A DNA stretch of 64,000 bases from Paraescarpia echinospica (GCA_020002185.1 CM034531.1:44579099-44643098), one strand, 5' to 3'. Numbered from the stretch's first letter, positions 50,001-60,928 are shown. The notes: a model not told the origin generated them from the letters alone. Made by a program: numbers and translations.

Positions 50001-53000
50001 TCAACAAAAAGCTTTCTTTCCCAATATTTTGTCCACATCGTGCCGTCTTCTTCAGTGGACTGACTGCTACAGGCATGTCACATGACCACCGTCATGTGAC
50101 ACAAGCTGGAGCAGGACTGCTGGGAAGAAAAACCAAACTTCTTGTTGAGGTAATTAAATTATGTTTAATGGAATAAACAATGATATTATAGTTTATATTA
50201 ATCTCAGATATAAACATCACATTTATTGTTTTACATTTTGTTATAACGACTGCATCAATGACGCCACCTGGTGGCCGTACCTGTTCGTGTGTGTGCTGGG
50301 AGACGTCGCGGCCGTTGATGTACAATACTTGGTCGCCCTCGTTCAGTCGGGGTATACACAGGTCTGCTGGGGTCTGGGGTGCCACCCTCGATACAATGAT
50401 CGGCATGCCCTGGTCCGCACCTCCCTGGAACGAAGGCGTCTGATGTGGTCAGATAAAACAGTATCCTGCAAGCGGCATCGATGCGAAGTCAAATATGGTA
50501 TAGTGAGCATCTCTAAAACCTTACAGACAAGATTAAATTAACAAGATTGCTATCCAACACGACATGCCCCAGAAGGCAAGTGGACAAGGAAACCTTTGAC
50601 TTATCGAATCGAACACATTTTTATCATGTATTTAACCCGCTGTTATCAGACATGTCATTTTCTTTTATTCACACTGCAAAAATTTACAATCAGTAGATAA
50701 TTTAGTCTTTCAATTATCGTCCTCTGGGAGAATGAATACTGTCTCATGTTCAATTTAATATGTTCCTTTATTAATGCTTATCTCCTCTGGTTCAACTACT
50801 ACCTTGGAGTTTGCAGAAAAGATTACTGTCAGTATGGATCTTCATAACTTTTCAATATTTTTAATTACCTAATGTTATCAAACCACATTCCATAATGAGT
50901 TATACATAACAGACACCTCTCTATTCTGGAATCAGGTTAGTCGCATTTCTTTGTATTCTTTTTCACTTATCTATGTTCTTCGTACTGCGTCCATTTGTGA
51001 GAGCAATTATAAGTGATGGCAGTGGAAACACAGAGCACTCTGTGGCGCATGTAACAACGACACGCCTGGACCTATGATTACTTCACAGGTCTGTGATGTC
51101 AGAACAACCTGACACTACCACACAAGACTGAGTCATTGCTTTATACCTGTTATTTCATCCCAGTCACATTGTCTGTGTGCACTGGCTGTTTCTGCCCCTT
51201 TTCTGCTAGGTTAGATATAGACAATCATCCTATGGGTCTGCACCACAGCACACATTTACCCTGTGTGTGGGGTATTTAGCACATTTGGCAGGCAACAATC
51301 AAAAGGTATGTGTGTAGATTTTAGTCAGAACTGTATCTAAGATCTTGTACATGCGGGACCAAAGTGGGGCTGAACTTAGCCACCTATTAGTTTTCAATGC
51401 TAAAATGTCACGAAACAGGTACTTTTTTAACTGCCAGTCTTGAATGTTCCATTTCCCATAGACATAAATGTCACTGATCTTGGTTTCATGTAAAACATCT
51501 AATATTTTTAGCTTGCACTGTTTACAACCTACATACTCAGTGAGGTCATTCGCCCAGGGTCAATAAATTATGTGCAGTTTTATTTGAACCCCAAGTGGGT
51601 CTGCAACCCCAAAATTTGCCCCCAAAACCTCCTAGACATCATTAACCCACTGCCCTGATTGCATTATTTACATAAGATATGTCAGCTAGAGTCCATCCCA
51701 TCTCACAGACAGCTGGGTATTTCTAATCATTGGCAAGATTTACACTCACAAGATCTCTAAGGCAAACTACAGACAACAGCCTCAGCTGGCAACACTCCAG
51801 TCCTGTATCCCTGGGCACTGGCAAATAGTGCACACTGAGAAATTATCAGAAAGATCAAATTGAGTTGATCTCCAGGGACACGGCTGTTGGCTGACTGTCT
51901 ATGAGAGCCAATGACCCCCCACAGCTACACTGTTCAGCCTACACAGACACAGTCACCGTCTGGTCTGTTCAGCCTACACAGACACAGTCACAGCCTGGTC
52001 TGTTCAGCCTACACAGACACAGTCACAGCCTGGTCTGTTCAACCTACACAGACACAGTCACAGCCTGGTCTGTTCAGCGTACACAGACACAGTCACAGCC
52101 TGGTCTGTTCAGCCTACACAGACACAGTCACAGCCTGGTCTGTTCAACCTACACAGACACAGTCACAGCCTGGTCTGTTCAGCCTACACAGACACAGTCA
52201 CAGCCTGGTCTGTTCAACCTACACAGACACAGTCACAGCCTGGTCTGTTCAGCCTACACAGACACTGTCACAGCCTGGTCTGTTCAGCCTACACAGACAC
52301 AGTCACAGCCTGGTCTGTTCAACCTACACAAATACAGTCACAGCCTGGTCTGTTCAGCCTACACAGACACAGTCACAGCCTGGTCTGTTCAGCTTACACA
52401 GACACTGTCACAGCCTGGTCTGTTCAGCCTACACAGACACAGTCACAGCCTGGTCTGTTCAGCCTACACAGACACAGTCACAGCCTGGTCTGTTCAACCT
52501 ACACAGACACAGTCACAGCCTGGTCTGTTCAGCCTACACAGACACAGTCACAGCCTGGTCTGTTCAACCTACACAGACACAGTCACAGCCTGGTCTGTTC
52601 AGCATACACAGACACAGTCACAGCCTGGTCTGTTCAGCCTACACAGACACAGTCACAGCCTGGTCTGTTCAGCATACACAGACACAGTCACAGCCTGGTC
52701 TGTTCAGCATACACAGACACAGTCACAGCCTGGTCTGTTCAACCTACACAGACACAGTCACAGCCTGGTCTGTTCAGCCTACACAGACACTATCACAGCC
52801 TGGTCTGTTCAACCTACACAGACACAGTCACAGTCTGGTCTGTTCAGCCTACACAGACACTATCACAGCCTGGTCTGTTCAACCTACACAGACACCGTCA
52901 CAGCCTGGTCTGTTCAGCTTACACAGACACAGTGACAGCCTGGTCTGTTCAGCCTACACAGACACGGTTACAGCCTGGTCTGTTCAGCCTACACAGACAC

Positions 53001-56000
53001 CGTCACAGCCTGGTCTATTCAGCCTACACAGACACTATCACAGCCTGGTCTGTTCAACCTACACAGACACCGTCACAGCCTGGTCTGTTCAGCTTACACA
53101 GACACAGTGACAGCCTGGTCTGTTCAGCCTACACAGACACGGTTACAGCCTGGTCTGTTCAGCCTACACAGACACCGTCACAGCCTGGTCTGTTCAGCCT
53201 ACACAGACACCGTCACAGCCTGGTCTGTTCAGCCTACACAGATACAGTCACAGCCTGGTCTGTTCAACCTACACAGACACCGTGACAGCCTGGTCTGTTC
53301 AGCCTACACAGACACAGTCACAGCCTGGTCTGTTCAACCTACACAGACACCGTCACAGCCTGGTTTGTTCAGCCTACACAGACACAGTGACAGCCTGGTC
53401 TGTTCAACCTACACAGACACAGTCACAGCCTGGTCTGTTCAGCCTACACAGACACAGTCACAGCCTGGTCTGTTCAACCTACACAGACAACGTAACAGCC
53501 TGGTCTGTTCAGCCTACAGACACAGTGACAGCCTGGTCTGTTCAACCTACACAGACACAGTCACAGCCTGGTCTGTTCAACCTACACAGACAACGTAACA
53601 GCCTGGTTTGTTCAGCCTACACAGACACAGTGACAGCCTGGTCTGTTCAACCTACACAGACACAGTCACAGCCTGGTCTGTTCAGCCTACACAGACACAG
53701 TCACAGCCTGGTCTGTTCAACCTACACAGACAACGTAACAGCCTGGTTTGTTCAGCCTACACAGACACAGAGACAGCCTGGTCTGTTCAGCCTACACAGA
53801 CACGGTTACAGCCTTTAAAGGTGAACCCTCAATTCAATTCTTCCTCGTCTCATTTCAAATTAATTTTGTCAAAAAGCAAAACTACCTTGTATATGCTATG
53901 ACATGCTACCTTGTATATGCTATGAAATGCTACCTTGTATATGCTATGAAATGCTACCTTGTATATGCTATGACATGCTAGCTTGTTTTGTGCAACGTCA
54001 AGATAGGAACGTTCACGAGAATTCGCAATATGATTACGCATGTTTCTCACTGTTCATGTTGTCATATTTCATTGTTTTTTCAAAGACCATGTGACAGAGA
54101 AATTCAATGGGCTGTAGGCTTGAAGTCTAAATGTCGACCCAGCAATTTGGCTTTTGCCAGTTACAAGAAGTAACGGCCAAAGACAATTCCTTAAACATAT
54201 GTACAGTATGCATTTTTGTCTTAAACCGACTGCAGATATTATTGTAACTACACAAACACATTACGTATTTGGCCATGAAAGAACTGGATCTGAGATGGGT
54301 TCAACCAGCTAAGGAAGCACCTAAAACAGAGAATGTAGTGGAACTGGGAATGTGGTTGAAATGTTCTTCCTGGTATGTACACAGGTCAATGCTGCACACC
54401 TGGATTAGCATTCCAATGTACACTACTGAGCACTGCTGTACGGGTCTAGGTCGAAACACCCCTAGGTCAAAACCCCAAAGGTAAAAACTCTCTAGGTCAG
54501 CCCCCCAGGTCAAAAACCCTCTAAGTCAAAAGCCCTGCTAGTTCACTCTGGGTTAAGATAAACACTAATAGTGAAACTTATGGATAAACAGTCAAAGAAG
54601 ATACATAGATACATGTACAACATTAAAATGGGTCACTATTTGTTACGTATATACCTAGACCACGAAATGCCTACGTTAACACCTTGGATTGAGAGGATGG
54701 GCATTTTTACAAATAACTCCAGGTATATTTAATTTGAAGTGAAAATGAAAGAAGTATGGAACCAACCAAGGAAGAAAATGTTGGCACGTCAAAGTAGCCG
54801 CCTGCTTTTCCATTCTGTATCTCACCGAAACAAGCCTTAAATGGTTCCATGCTTCTCTCACAAGTTATGGCCGTTACACAGGAAACATGTCTGCTTTACT
54901 TTACTTTACTTTCTAGAACTGTTTCCGTCTGCTGTAGACAGCATATAACAGCTCCATAAAAGTCTCATTCAAGACGTATGGTAACTACTTCATATATTTA
55001 GCCCAGCCTTCCTCCTTATGCACTAATGTTACAGTTGGGGTATTTATTGGGGCACTCTGTCAGTTTGCAACCCCGACACCACACATTACTGCAACCAGGA
55101 GACACTGACACACTAGCAATATATTATATCACCTGGTATACATAATAGAAGCAACGTCAGGGGACCACTTCAACCTTACATATGTTCGGGGAAGTTTCAT
55201 ATTGTTGTTGCTATCGTCTTTGTTCCTCAGGTCAAGAGGGGGATAATGCTTAGACTAGCATCTATACATTGTTTCTGTTCTTTGTTTTTTGTTTTTCTTC
55301 TTTCATCGCTGATCCTATTTCCTTGGTTACTCCACTAACAATCTCATTCCTCCCATCTCCCACTTTCATTCTCCACTCTTTCACAATAATAAAAGAGAAC
55401 CCTCTTCACACAACCTTCCCAAGTCAGTTATTGTCTTAAAGTATGTTCTTATGTAGAGCAGTATCCAGTCCTCAGGACTGCTCAAAGCACTTTACACTTT
55501 ACTCCCTGGCAGACTTGTTCAATCGAACACCATCTCAAATTCTCTGGGAAGCATTCAGCCACACTACAATTACTGTGCGAAGACTATTTGTATACCAATA
55601 TCCAAACAAACTTGCCCAAGGTTTGACACTGCAGCACAACATTTGAACCCACGTTCTCTTGATCGAGAGTCCAATGATCTAGCCACTGTTCCATGCAGTG
55701 GCGCAGTCTTCACATAGCTGACATGCCTGTAAACCATACCCTGTCGTGCACCTCTTCATAGCAGTTTTATATTCCTCTCTCCTTTCAGACCTCTGTATAA
55801 AAACCTTCAACGAAGGATTTTTACACAGAAGTAAGGTGTAAATGTCAAGTGATTTGACCTGTTTCACTCAAGCGCCCAAACCTAATGCACTTGGAGAAAA
55901 AACCAGCCTCTTAAAGACAACCAGGTCAAGGTACCTGGCCTGTGTGTGCATGCATGCATGTGCACACATGTTTGTATGTGCATGGATATTGGTGTGCATG

Positions 56001-59000
56001 GATATTGTATGTGTGTGTGTGTTTGCACGCATGCATTTATGTGTATACAAGTATGTTGGTATGTGAGTGAGTGAGTGAGTGTGTGTGGGTGCGTGTGTGT
56101 GTGGGTGTGTGGGTGCGTGTGTGTGTGGATGTGTGGATGTGTGGATGTGTGGGTGTGAGGGTGGGCATGCGTGCGCGCGCATGCGTGCATGTGTGCATGT
56201 GTGTGATTTTGCATGTGCCACCACCACTGTGTAGCCTAGGTGCGTGTACTGGGCAGTGTCACCACCACTGTGTAGCCTAGGTGCATGTACTGGGCAGTGC
56301 CACCACCACTGAGTAGCCTAGGTGCGTGTACTGGGCACTGCCACCACCGCTGTGTAGCCTAGGTGCGTGTACTGGGCAGTGCCACCACCACTGTGTAGCC
56401 TAGGTGCGTGTACTGGGCAGTGTCACCACCACTGTGTAGCCTAGGTGCGTGTACTGGGCAGTGCCTCCACCACTGTGTAGCCTAGGTGCGTGTACTGGGC
56501 AGTGCCACCACCACTGTGTAGCCTAGGTGCGTGTACTGGGCAGTGCCACCACCACTGAGTAGCCTAGGTGCGTGTACTGGGCACTGCCACCACCGCTGTG
56601 TAGCCTAGGTGCGTGTACTGGGCAGTGCCACCACCACTGTGCAGCCTAGGTGCGTGTACTGGGCAGTGCCTCCACCACTGTGTAGCCTAGGTGCGTGTAC
56701 TGGGCAGTGCCACCACCACTGTGTAGCCTAGGTGCGTGTACTGGGCACTGCCACCACCACTGTGTAGCCTAGGTGCGTGTACTGGGCAGTGCCTCCACCA
56801 TTGTGTAGCCTAGGTGCGTGTACTGGGCAGTGCCACCACCACTGTGTAGCCTAGGTGCGTGTATTGGGCAGTGCCACCACCACTGTGTAGCCTAGGTGCG
56901 TGTACTGGGCAGTGCCACCACCACTGTGTAGCCTAGGTGCGTGTACTGGGCAGTGCCACCACCACTGTGTAGCCTAGGTGCGTGTACCGGGCAGTGCCAC
57001 CACCACTGTGTAGCCTAGGTGCGTGTACTGGGCAGTGCCACCACCACTGTGTAGCCTAGGTGCGTGTACTGGGCAGTGCCACCACCACTGTGTAGCCTAG
57101 GTGCGTGTACTGGGCAGTGCCACCACCACTGTGTAACCTAGGTGCGTGTACTGGGCAGTGCCACCACCACTGTGTAGCTTAGGTGCAAGGCTATTCCTGC
57201 TTCAATATCACTGCACTCTGCCGTCTAAATGTAATAACCTCTCATAAAGTGGACGCGAGACAGCGTTCTGCCAGCAGAAAGGTGAAGGGTCCCTGGAGTC
57301 TGCCATGACAGACCGGATCAATAGGTCCTTGTCTGGACCACACAATACACTGTACTCAGGCCACTGGCACTCATCTGGTATCATAGCGTTGTAGACGGCA
57401 ATAGGACTGAATTATATCACACCTGCACAATTAATTAGTTCTGGGGACATAGCTCATAGCTGAGTGACCACGGTTAAGGTGTCTCTAATTCAAGCTAAAC
57501 TGCTGCACTGACGTCTACAAATAATAGCTACTGAATGCACTATGCGTTTAAGAGTGATTCCTTCACAGTTCAGCATTATTCCAACAAATCACTACAAATA
57601 GTACAATGGTTGGGTGTGGACATTTATATCAACCTTCCAGAAAGATATTTTAAAAGCCACTCAGTATAAACTTATGTTATGGACCATAAATCACATAGTA
57701 ACTCGGTGTTACTTTGGCATACACTAACCCAACCAGGCTTGATGACGCGAGTTTTTGAGAGTTTTTAAGAATGAATGTTTTCTGATCTCATCAGTATTCA
57801 GCACTGCCAGACAGATGGATGCCTGACAAGCCAATCTCTTACCACTGGATGTGTCCTCAAGACATAGCGTCAAGACACAAAGGCCCACTGGCACTCTCAT
57901 ATGTTATGAAGACATGTGGTTATCAACACAGTCTATTGTAGATGACAAATGATGTTTTAATCAGCTGTCAAAGGGCTACAAGCAGAAATCTAGTGAAAAC
58001 ATAGGGCCTGTATGGTTACATGACACAATCCCTATTGGACATTAGTGGTGCGCTTTAGGAATGTCAACATCTTCATTTAATCACATTACAAAGTGGCTGA
58101 TATGTGTTTATCATGACATACGATAACACTGGTATCTCCTGATACGACAGACACCAACAACATGTGTGGGGCAACTATATCATCAATTACTTTAACTAGA
58201 CACTATTTTATATAGTGTGCAAGAAAATATTATAAACATAAAACAAGCAAACTAGAAAAGTAGAAAAGGGCCAGAGCTAGAAAGAAACATGCGTTGGTTG
58301 AAATGAAATCGTTTCTCCTGTCAACAATACCAGGTTAGACCAATTAAGAGTTTGTCAACATGGTTGTGATTATTATTCTCAGGAATATGTGATGTTATGG
58401 TAAATAAAACGTAAACAATACAATCGCAATGACCTCCATAAACAGACTTGCAGGCAAGCACCCAGAGTTTGAACTGGGAAGATTGAATAACCAAATTTGG
58501 ATAACTTTTTTAAGACTGGCTAAGGCCTTAATAATTGTGGTTATTCAGTATTGTGAAAAAGCAGGAGAATGGGGTCATTATGAGAGCCCAAAGAATTAGA
58601 TTTGCAGCGAGAGAGCCCTGGGAATTGAGGCTACCAATGAAACATTGTAAAGGCAATGAACTAAATCGACCTCATCAGTAATATTACTAATCCACTAATA
58701 ATGAGATATAGATAATAATTATAATAACACTCTAATTAAATCAGAAACTTCATTTTTCATATCCAAGATGTATTTAATTTACCTGGTAGAGGCTTTTGTT
58801 AACGTATCATGTCAACTTCATCAGTACCGATGACACTGAATGTTCACGAAAGCCTCTATCAGGTAAATTAAATACATCTTGGATATGAAAAATGTAACTT
58901 TCTGATTTGAAAATGAACTATCCTGAAGAATATTCAATAAACACTCTAATTAAACTATTAAAAAGGACCTATATTTATTACTATTAGCTTCAAACTAAAT

Positions 59001-59697
59001 TCATTGTCATCACACTAACTGACAACTTTGGAGTTGTAGAAAGTTTCAATGTCCTTTGTACAACTGGCACTCTCAAGACACTTCATCCCCGAACCCTTCC
59101 ACCCTTGTTAGACTGTTGAAGCCTCCAATATAGGATTTGATGACACGAAGTATCCACAGGGCAGGAACAGTGTAGATAAGATACCAGAACATATCCATTT
59201 TCACAGAGGACTACAAACTGAATGGAACAGATTATGTACTGTATTATACAAATACTAGCAGCATGAATGTGTTTGAAACAAAAATCAACAAACACCTCAG
59301 GAGGGCGGGATACACATAGATAAAAAGTGTAGACTTTCGATTAGCCAAAGCTTTATTGTACACCTGTCAACTGGGTTTTCTGCTCTGGTTGGCAATCTTG
59401 TGAAATATTTGTATTAAATCTCTCCGGGGCATTAATATACACATCATACGTATGTGGCAATCAAGTAGTACCACACTAGAGTTGTCCATGGATCACACCC
59501 ACCTCCTAACAATCCCCTCAAGTACATCTTGCCTTTCACAAGACAGCAGTGTAAATGCTATCACAACTTCACACTGCGTCTTACATTATGTACATATATA
59601 CACTAACCTTGACGTTGAACCCAAAGCGTCCCTGGTCGTCGGGCTTCATGCGGATCGTCACCAGTCCATGGCCGTCATTAAATACACTCCCATTGGG
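44048..59697 (-). CDS. PTPN4: PTPN4/PTPN3-type tyrosine phosphatase, PDZ and PTP part (partial gene)
   Basis: Ten exons on the minus strand: 59608-59697, 50281-50424, 49268-49337, 48520-48674, 47835-47925, 47214-47278, 46171-46446, 45435-45586, 44858-44993, 44048-44093. Phases agree at every junction and together give about 408 codons without a stop. The PDZ domain carries the carboxylate-binding loop 'GRFGFNV' and '[13 protein letters not shown]'. The PTP domain has the pTyr loop '[15 protein letters not shown]', 'DYINANF', the WPD loop '[13 protein letters not shown]', the P-loop [10 protein letters not shown] and the Q-loop '[12 protein letters not shown]'; all key catalytic residues are intact. 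In animals these cytosolic FERM-PDZ-PTP enzymes dephosphorylate phosphotyrosine on membrane-associated partners. The FERM exons are not in the visible sequence. An invertebrate is expected to have one orthologue of PTPN3 and PTPN4 (Ptpmeg). Confidence 0.95.
44858..44993 (-). CDS. PTPN4: PTPN4 exon i (P-loop and Q-loop)
   Basis: 136 bp. The first base completes the Ser codon of [10 protein letters not shown]; the exon then encodes [15 protein letters not shown] to [13 protein letters not shown], including the catalytic arginine and the Q-loop glutamine. Acceptor 'gattgcag', donor GCG|GTTAGTG. Confidence 0.95.
45270..45435. repeat. Degenerate TGACC-rich short repeats
   Basis: Within the intron between exons h and i, the motif 'tgacccaaat' or 'tgaccccaa' with 'ttgacc' recurs roughly every 15-25 bp. 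The last copy overlaps the exon h donor region. The units are too irregular to give a fixed period. Confidence 0.6.
45435..45586 (-). CDS. PTPN4: PTPN4 exon h (WPD loop to catalytic Cys)
   Basis: 152 bp from [16 protein letters not shown] through '[13 protein letters not shown]' to 'EPTTVHC' plus two bases. It carries the general acid aspartate of the WPD loop and the nucleophilic cysteine as the last complete codon, so the catalytic loop is split between exons. Acceptor 'tgtgacag', donor CAG|GTCAGTT. Confidence 0.95.
45600..45800. repeat. Degenerate CACTGA/CACCAG-rich repeat
   Basis: Irregular copies of 'accagtgtcactgatatc'-like units lie just upstream of exon h in its intron. They create short spurious ORFs on the plus strand. 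Confidence 0.6.
46171..46446 (-). CDS. PTPN4: PTPN4 exon g (PTP core)
   Basis: 276 bp, 92 codons, from [20 protein letters not shown] through '[12 protein letters not shown]' and '[13 protein letters not shown]' to 'FTLISME'. These blocks are PTP-family motifs in order. Both ends are phase 0. Acceptor 'tgttccag', donor GAG|GTAGGTG. Confidence 0.95.
47214..47278 (-). CDS. PTPN4: PTPN4 exon f
   Basis: 65 bp encoding [21 protein letters not shown] after completing a Tyr codon from exon e. It holds the conserved DYINAN motif. Acceptor 'attttcag', donor AAT|GTAAGTG. Confidence 0.93.
47835..47925 (-). CDS. PTPN4: PTPN4 exon e (start of PTP domain)
   Basis: 91 bp encoding [16 protein letters not shown] to KNRYKDISP plus one base. 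It contains the phosphotyrosine-recognition loop (KNRYxDI). Acceptor 'gtttgtag', donor T|GTAAGTG. It is too short to stand out as an ORF and was found by homology. Confidence 0.93.
48520..48674 (-). CDS. PTPN4: PTPN4 exon d (PDZ-PTP linker)
   Basis: 155 bp encoding [20 protein letters not shown] to '[11 protein letters not shown]'. The string EPDFQYIP is characteristic of PTPN3/4 linkers. It begins in phase 1 after exon c and ends in phase 0 with donor GAG|GTAGGTC. Confidence 0.92.
49268..49337 (-). CDS. PTPN4: PTPN4 exon c (end of PDZ)
   Basis: 70 bp encoding [20 protein letters not shown], then RPN plus one base: the last helix and strand of the PDZ domain. Acceptor 'ttcatag', donor G|GTACGTG. 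No usable ORF covers this frame; it was found by alignment to the family. Confidence 0.92.
49338..50280. other. PTPN4 intron between exons b and c
   Basis: AT-rich with no exon seen. The second copy of the short hairpin repeat lies at 50055-50102 (see 37640-37715); its core is the perfect pair GTCACATGAC / GTCATGTGAC. Confidence 0.55.
50281..50424 (-). CDS. PTPN4: PTPN4 exon b (PDZ core)
   Basis: 144 bp, 48 codons: [20 protein letters not shown], then [20 protein letters not shown] and VSQHTHEQ. This is the central PDZ segment, closely matching PTPN4. Both ends are phase 0. Acceptor 'gttccag', donor CAG|GTACGG. Confidence 0.95.
50425..51924. other. PTPN4 intron between exons a and b, proximal part
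   Basis: The intron spans 50425-59607. This part shows no exon, RNA gene or clear element. The rest of the intron is mostly tandem arrays, a SINE and a hairpin, listed separately. Confidence 0.5.
51925..53816. repeat. 35-bp minisatellite, about 54 copies, with 175-bp higher-order unit
   Basis: The unit contains 'cctggtctgttcagcctaca' and 'cagacacagtcacag'. The first two thirds are homogeneous single units differing mainly at agcc/aacc. From about 52930 a five-unit block with 'cagtgacag' and 'cggttacag' variants recurs every 175 bp (52931, 53106, 53281). The last part carries 'caacgtaacag' variants at 53489, 53591 and 53731. ORFs of up to 399 codons are artefacts. It lies inside a PTPN4 intron. 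Confidence 0.97.
53881..53980. repeat. 24-bp tandem repeat, four copies
   Basis: Four units of 'taccttgtatatgctatga' with 'aatgc' or 'catgc', almost identical. They follow the 35-bp array after 65 bp. Confidence 0.92.
54440..54545. repeat. Degenerate 'taggtcaaaaccc' repeats
   Basis: About six imperfect copies of 'ctaggtcaaaaccc', about 14-18 bp each, in the PTPN4 intron. Confidence 0.75.
55436..55700 (-). mobile_element. tRNA-derived SINE
   Basis: On the minus strand the head near 55697 reads 'cagtggctagatcattgg' (A-box-like), then an anticodon-arm-like segment and 'gtgggttcaaatg' (B-box-like) with near-correct tRNA spacing. A body of about 150 bp contains 'cttgggcaagtttgtttgg'. The 3' part has 'aagtgctttgagcagtcc' and 'tgctctacataagaac', resembling the L2/V-SINE-type tail (GCTCTATATAA). 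Order and length (about 265 bp) are typical of a SINE. No clear target duplication was checked. Confidence 0.65.
55940..56212. repeat. GT-rich microsatellite
   Basis: Mixed tgtg, gtgagt and gtgggtg steps ending in 'gcgcgcgcatgcgtgcatg'. Histidine/threonine-rich ORFs on the minus strand are artefacts. It directly precedes the 41-bp array. Confidence 0.95.
56215..57186. repeat. 41-bp minisatellite, about 23-24 copies
   Basis: The unit contains 'ccaccaccactgtgtagcct' and 'aggtgcgtgtactgggcagt'; starts of 'gtagcctagg' at 56231 and 56272 give the 41-bp period. Copies with 'gcactgcc', 'cctccacc' or 'gagtagcc' variants occur in the first half in a repeated order, while the last third is nearly uniform. 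It is GC-richer than its surroundings. Confidence 0.97.
57187..58740. other. PTPN4 intron between exons a and b, distal part
   Basis: No exon or element is recognised. A locally GC-richer patch at 57215-57350 was examined on both strands as a possible exon and contains stops or no family match. Confidence 0.5.
58741..58905. repeat. Inverted repeat with about 60-bp arms
   Basis: Left arm 58741-58800 and right arm 58846-58905 are nearly perfect reverse complements ('catatccaagatgtattta' against 'taaatacatcttggatatg'). The 45-bp spacer contains 'gtcaacttcatcagtaccg'. It may be a foldback or MITE-like insertion or a snap-back duplication. Confidence 0.92.
59608..59697 (-). CDS. PTPN4: PTPN4 exon a (start of PDZ domain)
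   Basis: 90 bp, 30 codons: [20 protein letters not shown], then [10 protein letters not shown]. It contains the PDZ binding loop GRFGFNV. Acceptor 'gtgttacag', donor AAG|GTTAGTG, phase 0. It is separated from exon b by about 9.2 kb. The exon before it is not recognised up to the gap. Confidence 0.93.
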
Positions 59698-60224
59698 CTG
59701 TAACACACAGTAACACATCGGTCAGTATCAACCCCTGAATGCCACCTGGACGCCAACTCACCACTCACGACACATGATAAAAACTAGTTCTACGCCTGCA
59801 CCGGACTTGTTGCAGACCACTGCTTAAACCAATTGTCTGAGGTCGTTCGCTCTCGGCTTTAATCAGACAACCTTTGTCATTATTATACCCGGATAATTAC
59901 AGCTTAAACAAGACGTCTTTCTTGCTATCACCATGCCAAATATTGGCAACACAACACAGCCACTAACCATGCTGTTAGAAAGGTGTTTGTTTTCTACAAA
60001 TTGCTTTGTTTCTTTACATTATAACAAGTGTTATATTTATTATGATTAAAGTGGGGTTATGATTAAAGTTGGGGGTCTATTTCATTCTTTGTAAATGTTT
60101 GTTGGCATATCTAAAACATATTATTGGAGCAATAATCCCAGACTTGTATTATGTCATAATGCACAAAACCAGGATGACTCCAACAAAATTGTTCAGATCT
60201 ATACAACTAGAACTTGATAAACTA
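59698..60224. other. PTPN4 intron, no feature recognised
   Basis: AT-rich intron upstream (on the gene's strand) of PDZ exon a. No exon or element is seen. Confidence 0.5.
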
Positions 60225-60928
60225 GCCTAGACATGAGCTTGCCTAGATGAGCTAGCCTAGACATGAGCTAGCCTAGACATGAGCTAGCCTAGACATGAGC
60301 TAGCCTAGACATGAGCTTGCCTAGACATGAGCTAGCCTAGACATGAGCTAGCCTAGACATGAGCTAGCCTAGACATGAGCTAGCCTAGACATGAGCTAGC
60401 CTAGACATGAGCTAGCCTAGACATGAGCTAGCCTAGACATGAGCTAGCCTAGACATGAGCTAGCCTAGACATGAGCTTGCCTAGACATGAGCTAGCCTAG
60501 ACATGAGCTAGCCTAGACATGAGCTTGCCTAGACATGAGCTTGCCTAGACATGAGCTAGCCTAGACATGAGCTTGCCTAGACATGAGCTAGCCTAGACAT
60601 GAGCTTGCCTAGACATGAGCTAGCCTAGACATGAGCTTGCCTAGACATGAGCTTGCCTAGACATGAGCTAGCCTAGACATGAGCTTGCCTAGACATGAGC
60701 TAGCCTAGACATGAGCTTGCCTAGACATGAGCTAGCCTAGACATGAGCTAGCCTAGACATGAGCTAGCCTAGACATGAGCTTGCCTAGACATGAGCTAGC
60801 CTAGACATGAGCTAGCCTAGACATGAGCTTGCCTAGACATGAGCTAGCCTAGACATGAGCTTGCCTAGACATGAGCTTGCCTAGACATGAGCTAGCCTAG
60901 ACATGAGCTAGCCTAGACATGAGCTAGC
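60225..60928. repeat. 16-bp minisatellite, about 44 copies
   Basis: The unit is 'gagctagcctagacat', with a common variant having 'gcttgcc' instead of 'gctagcc'. The unit itself contains the palindromes gctagc and ctag. The two variants are interspersed without a strict order. It is very homogeneous otherwise. Confidence 0.97.

Noticed and set aside
51901..53901. Plus-strand ORFs of up to 399 codons
   Set aside because: They are products of the 35-bp array, whose unit lacks stops in the plus-strand frames.
57215..57350. GC-richer patch considered as an extra PTPN4 exon
   Set aside because: The frames contain stops or do not match the family, and exons a and b already join in phase with continuous homology.
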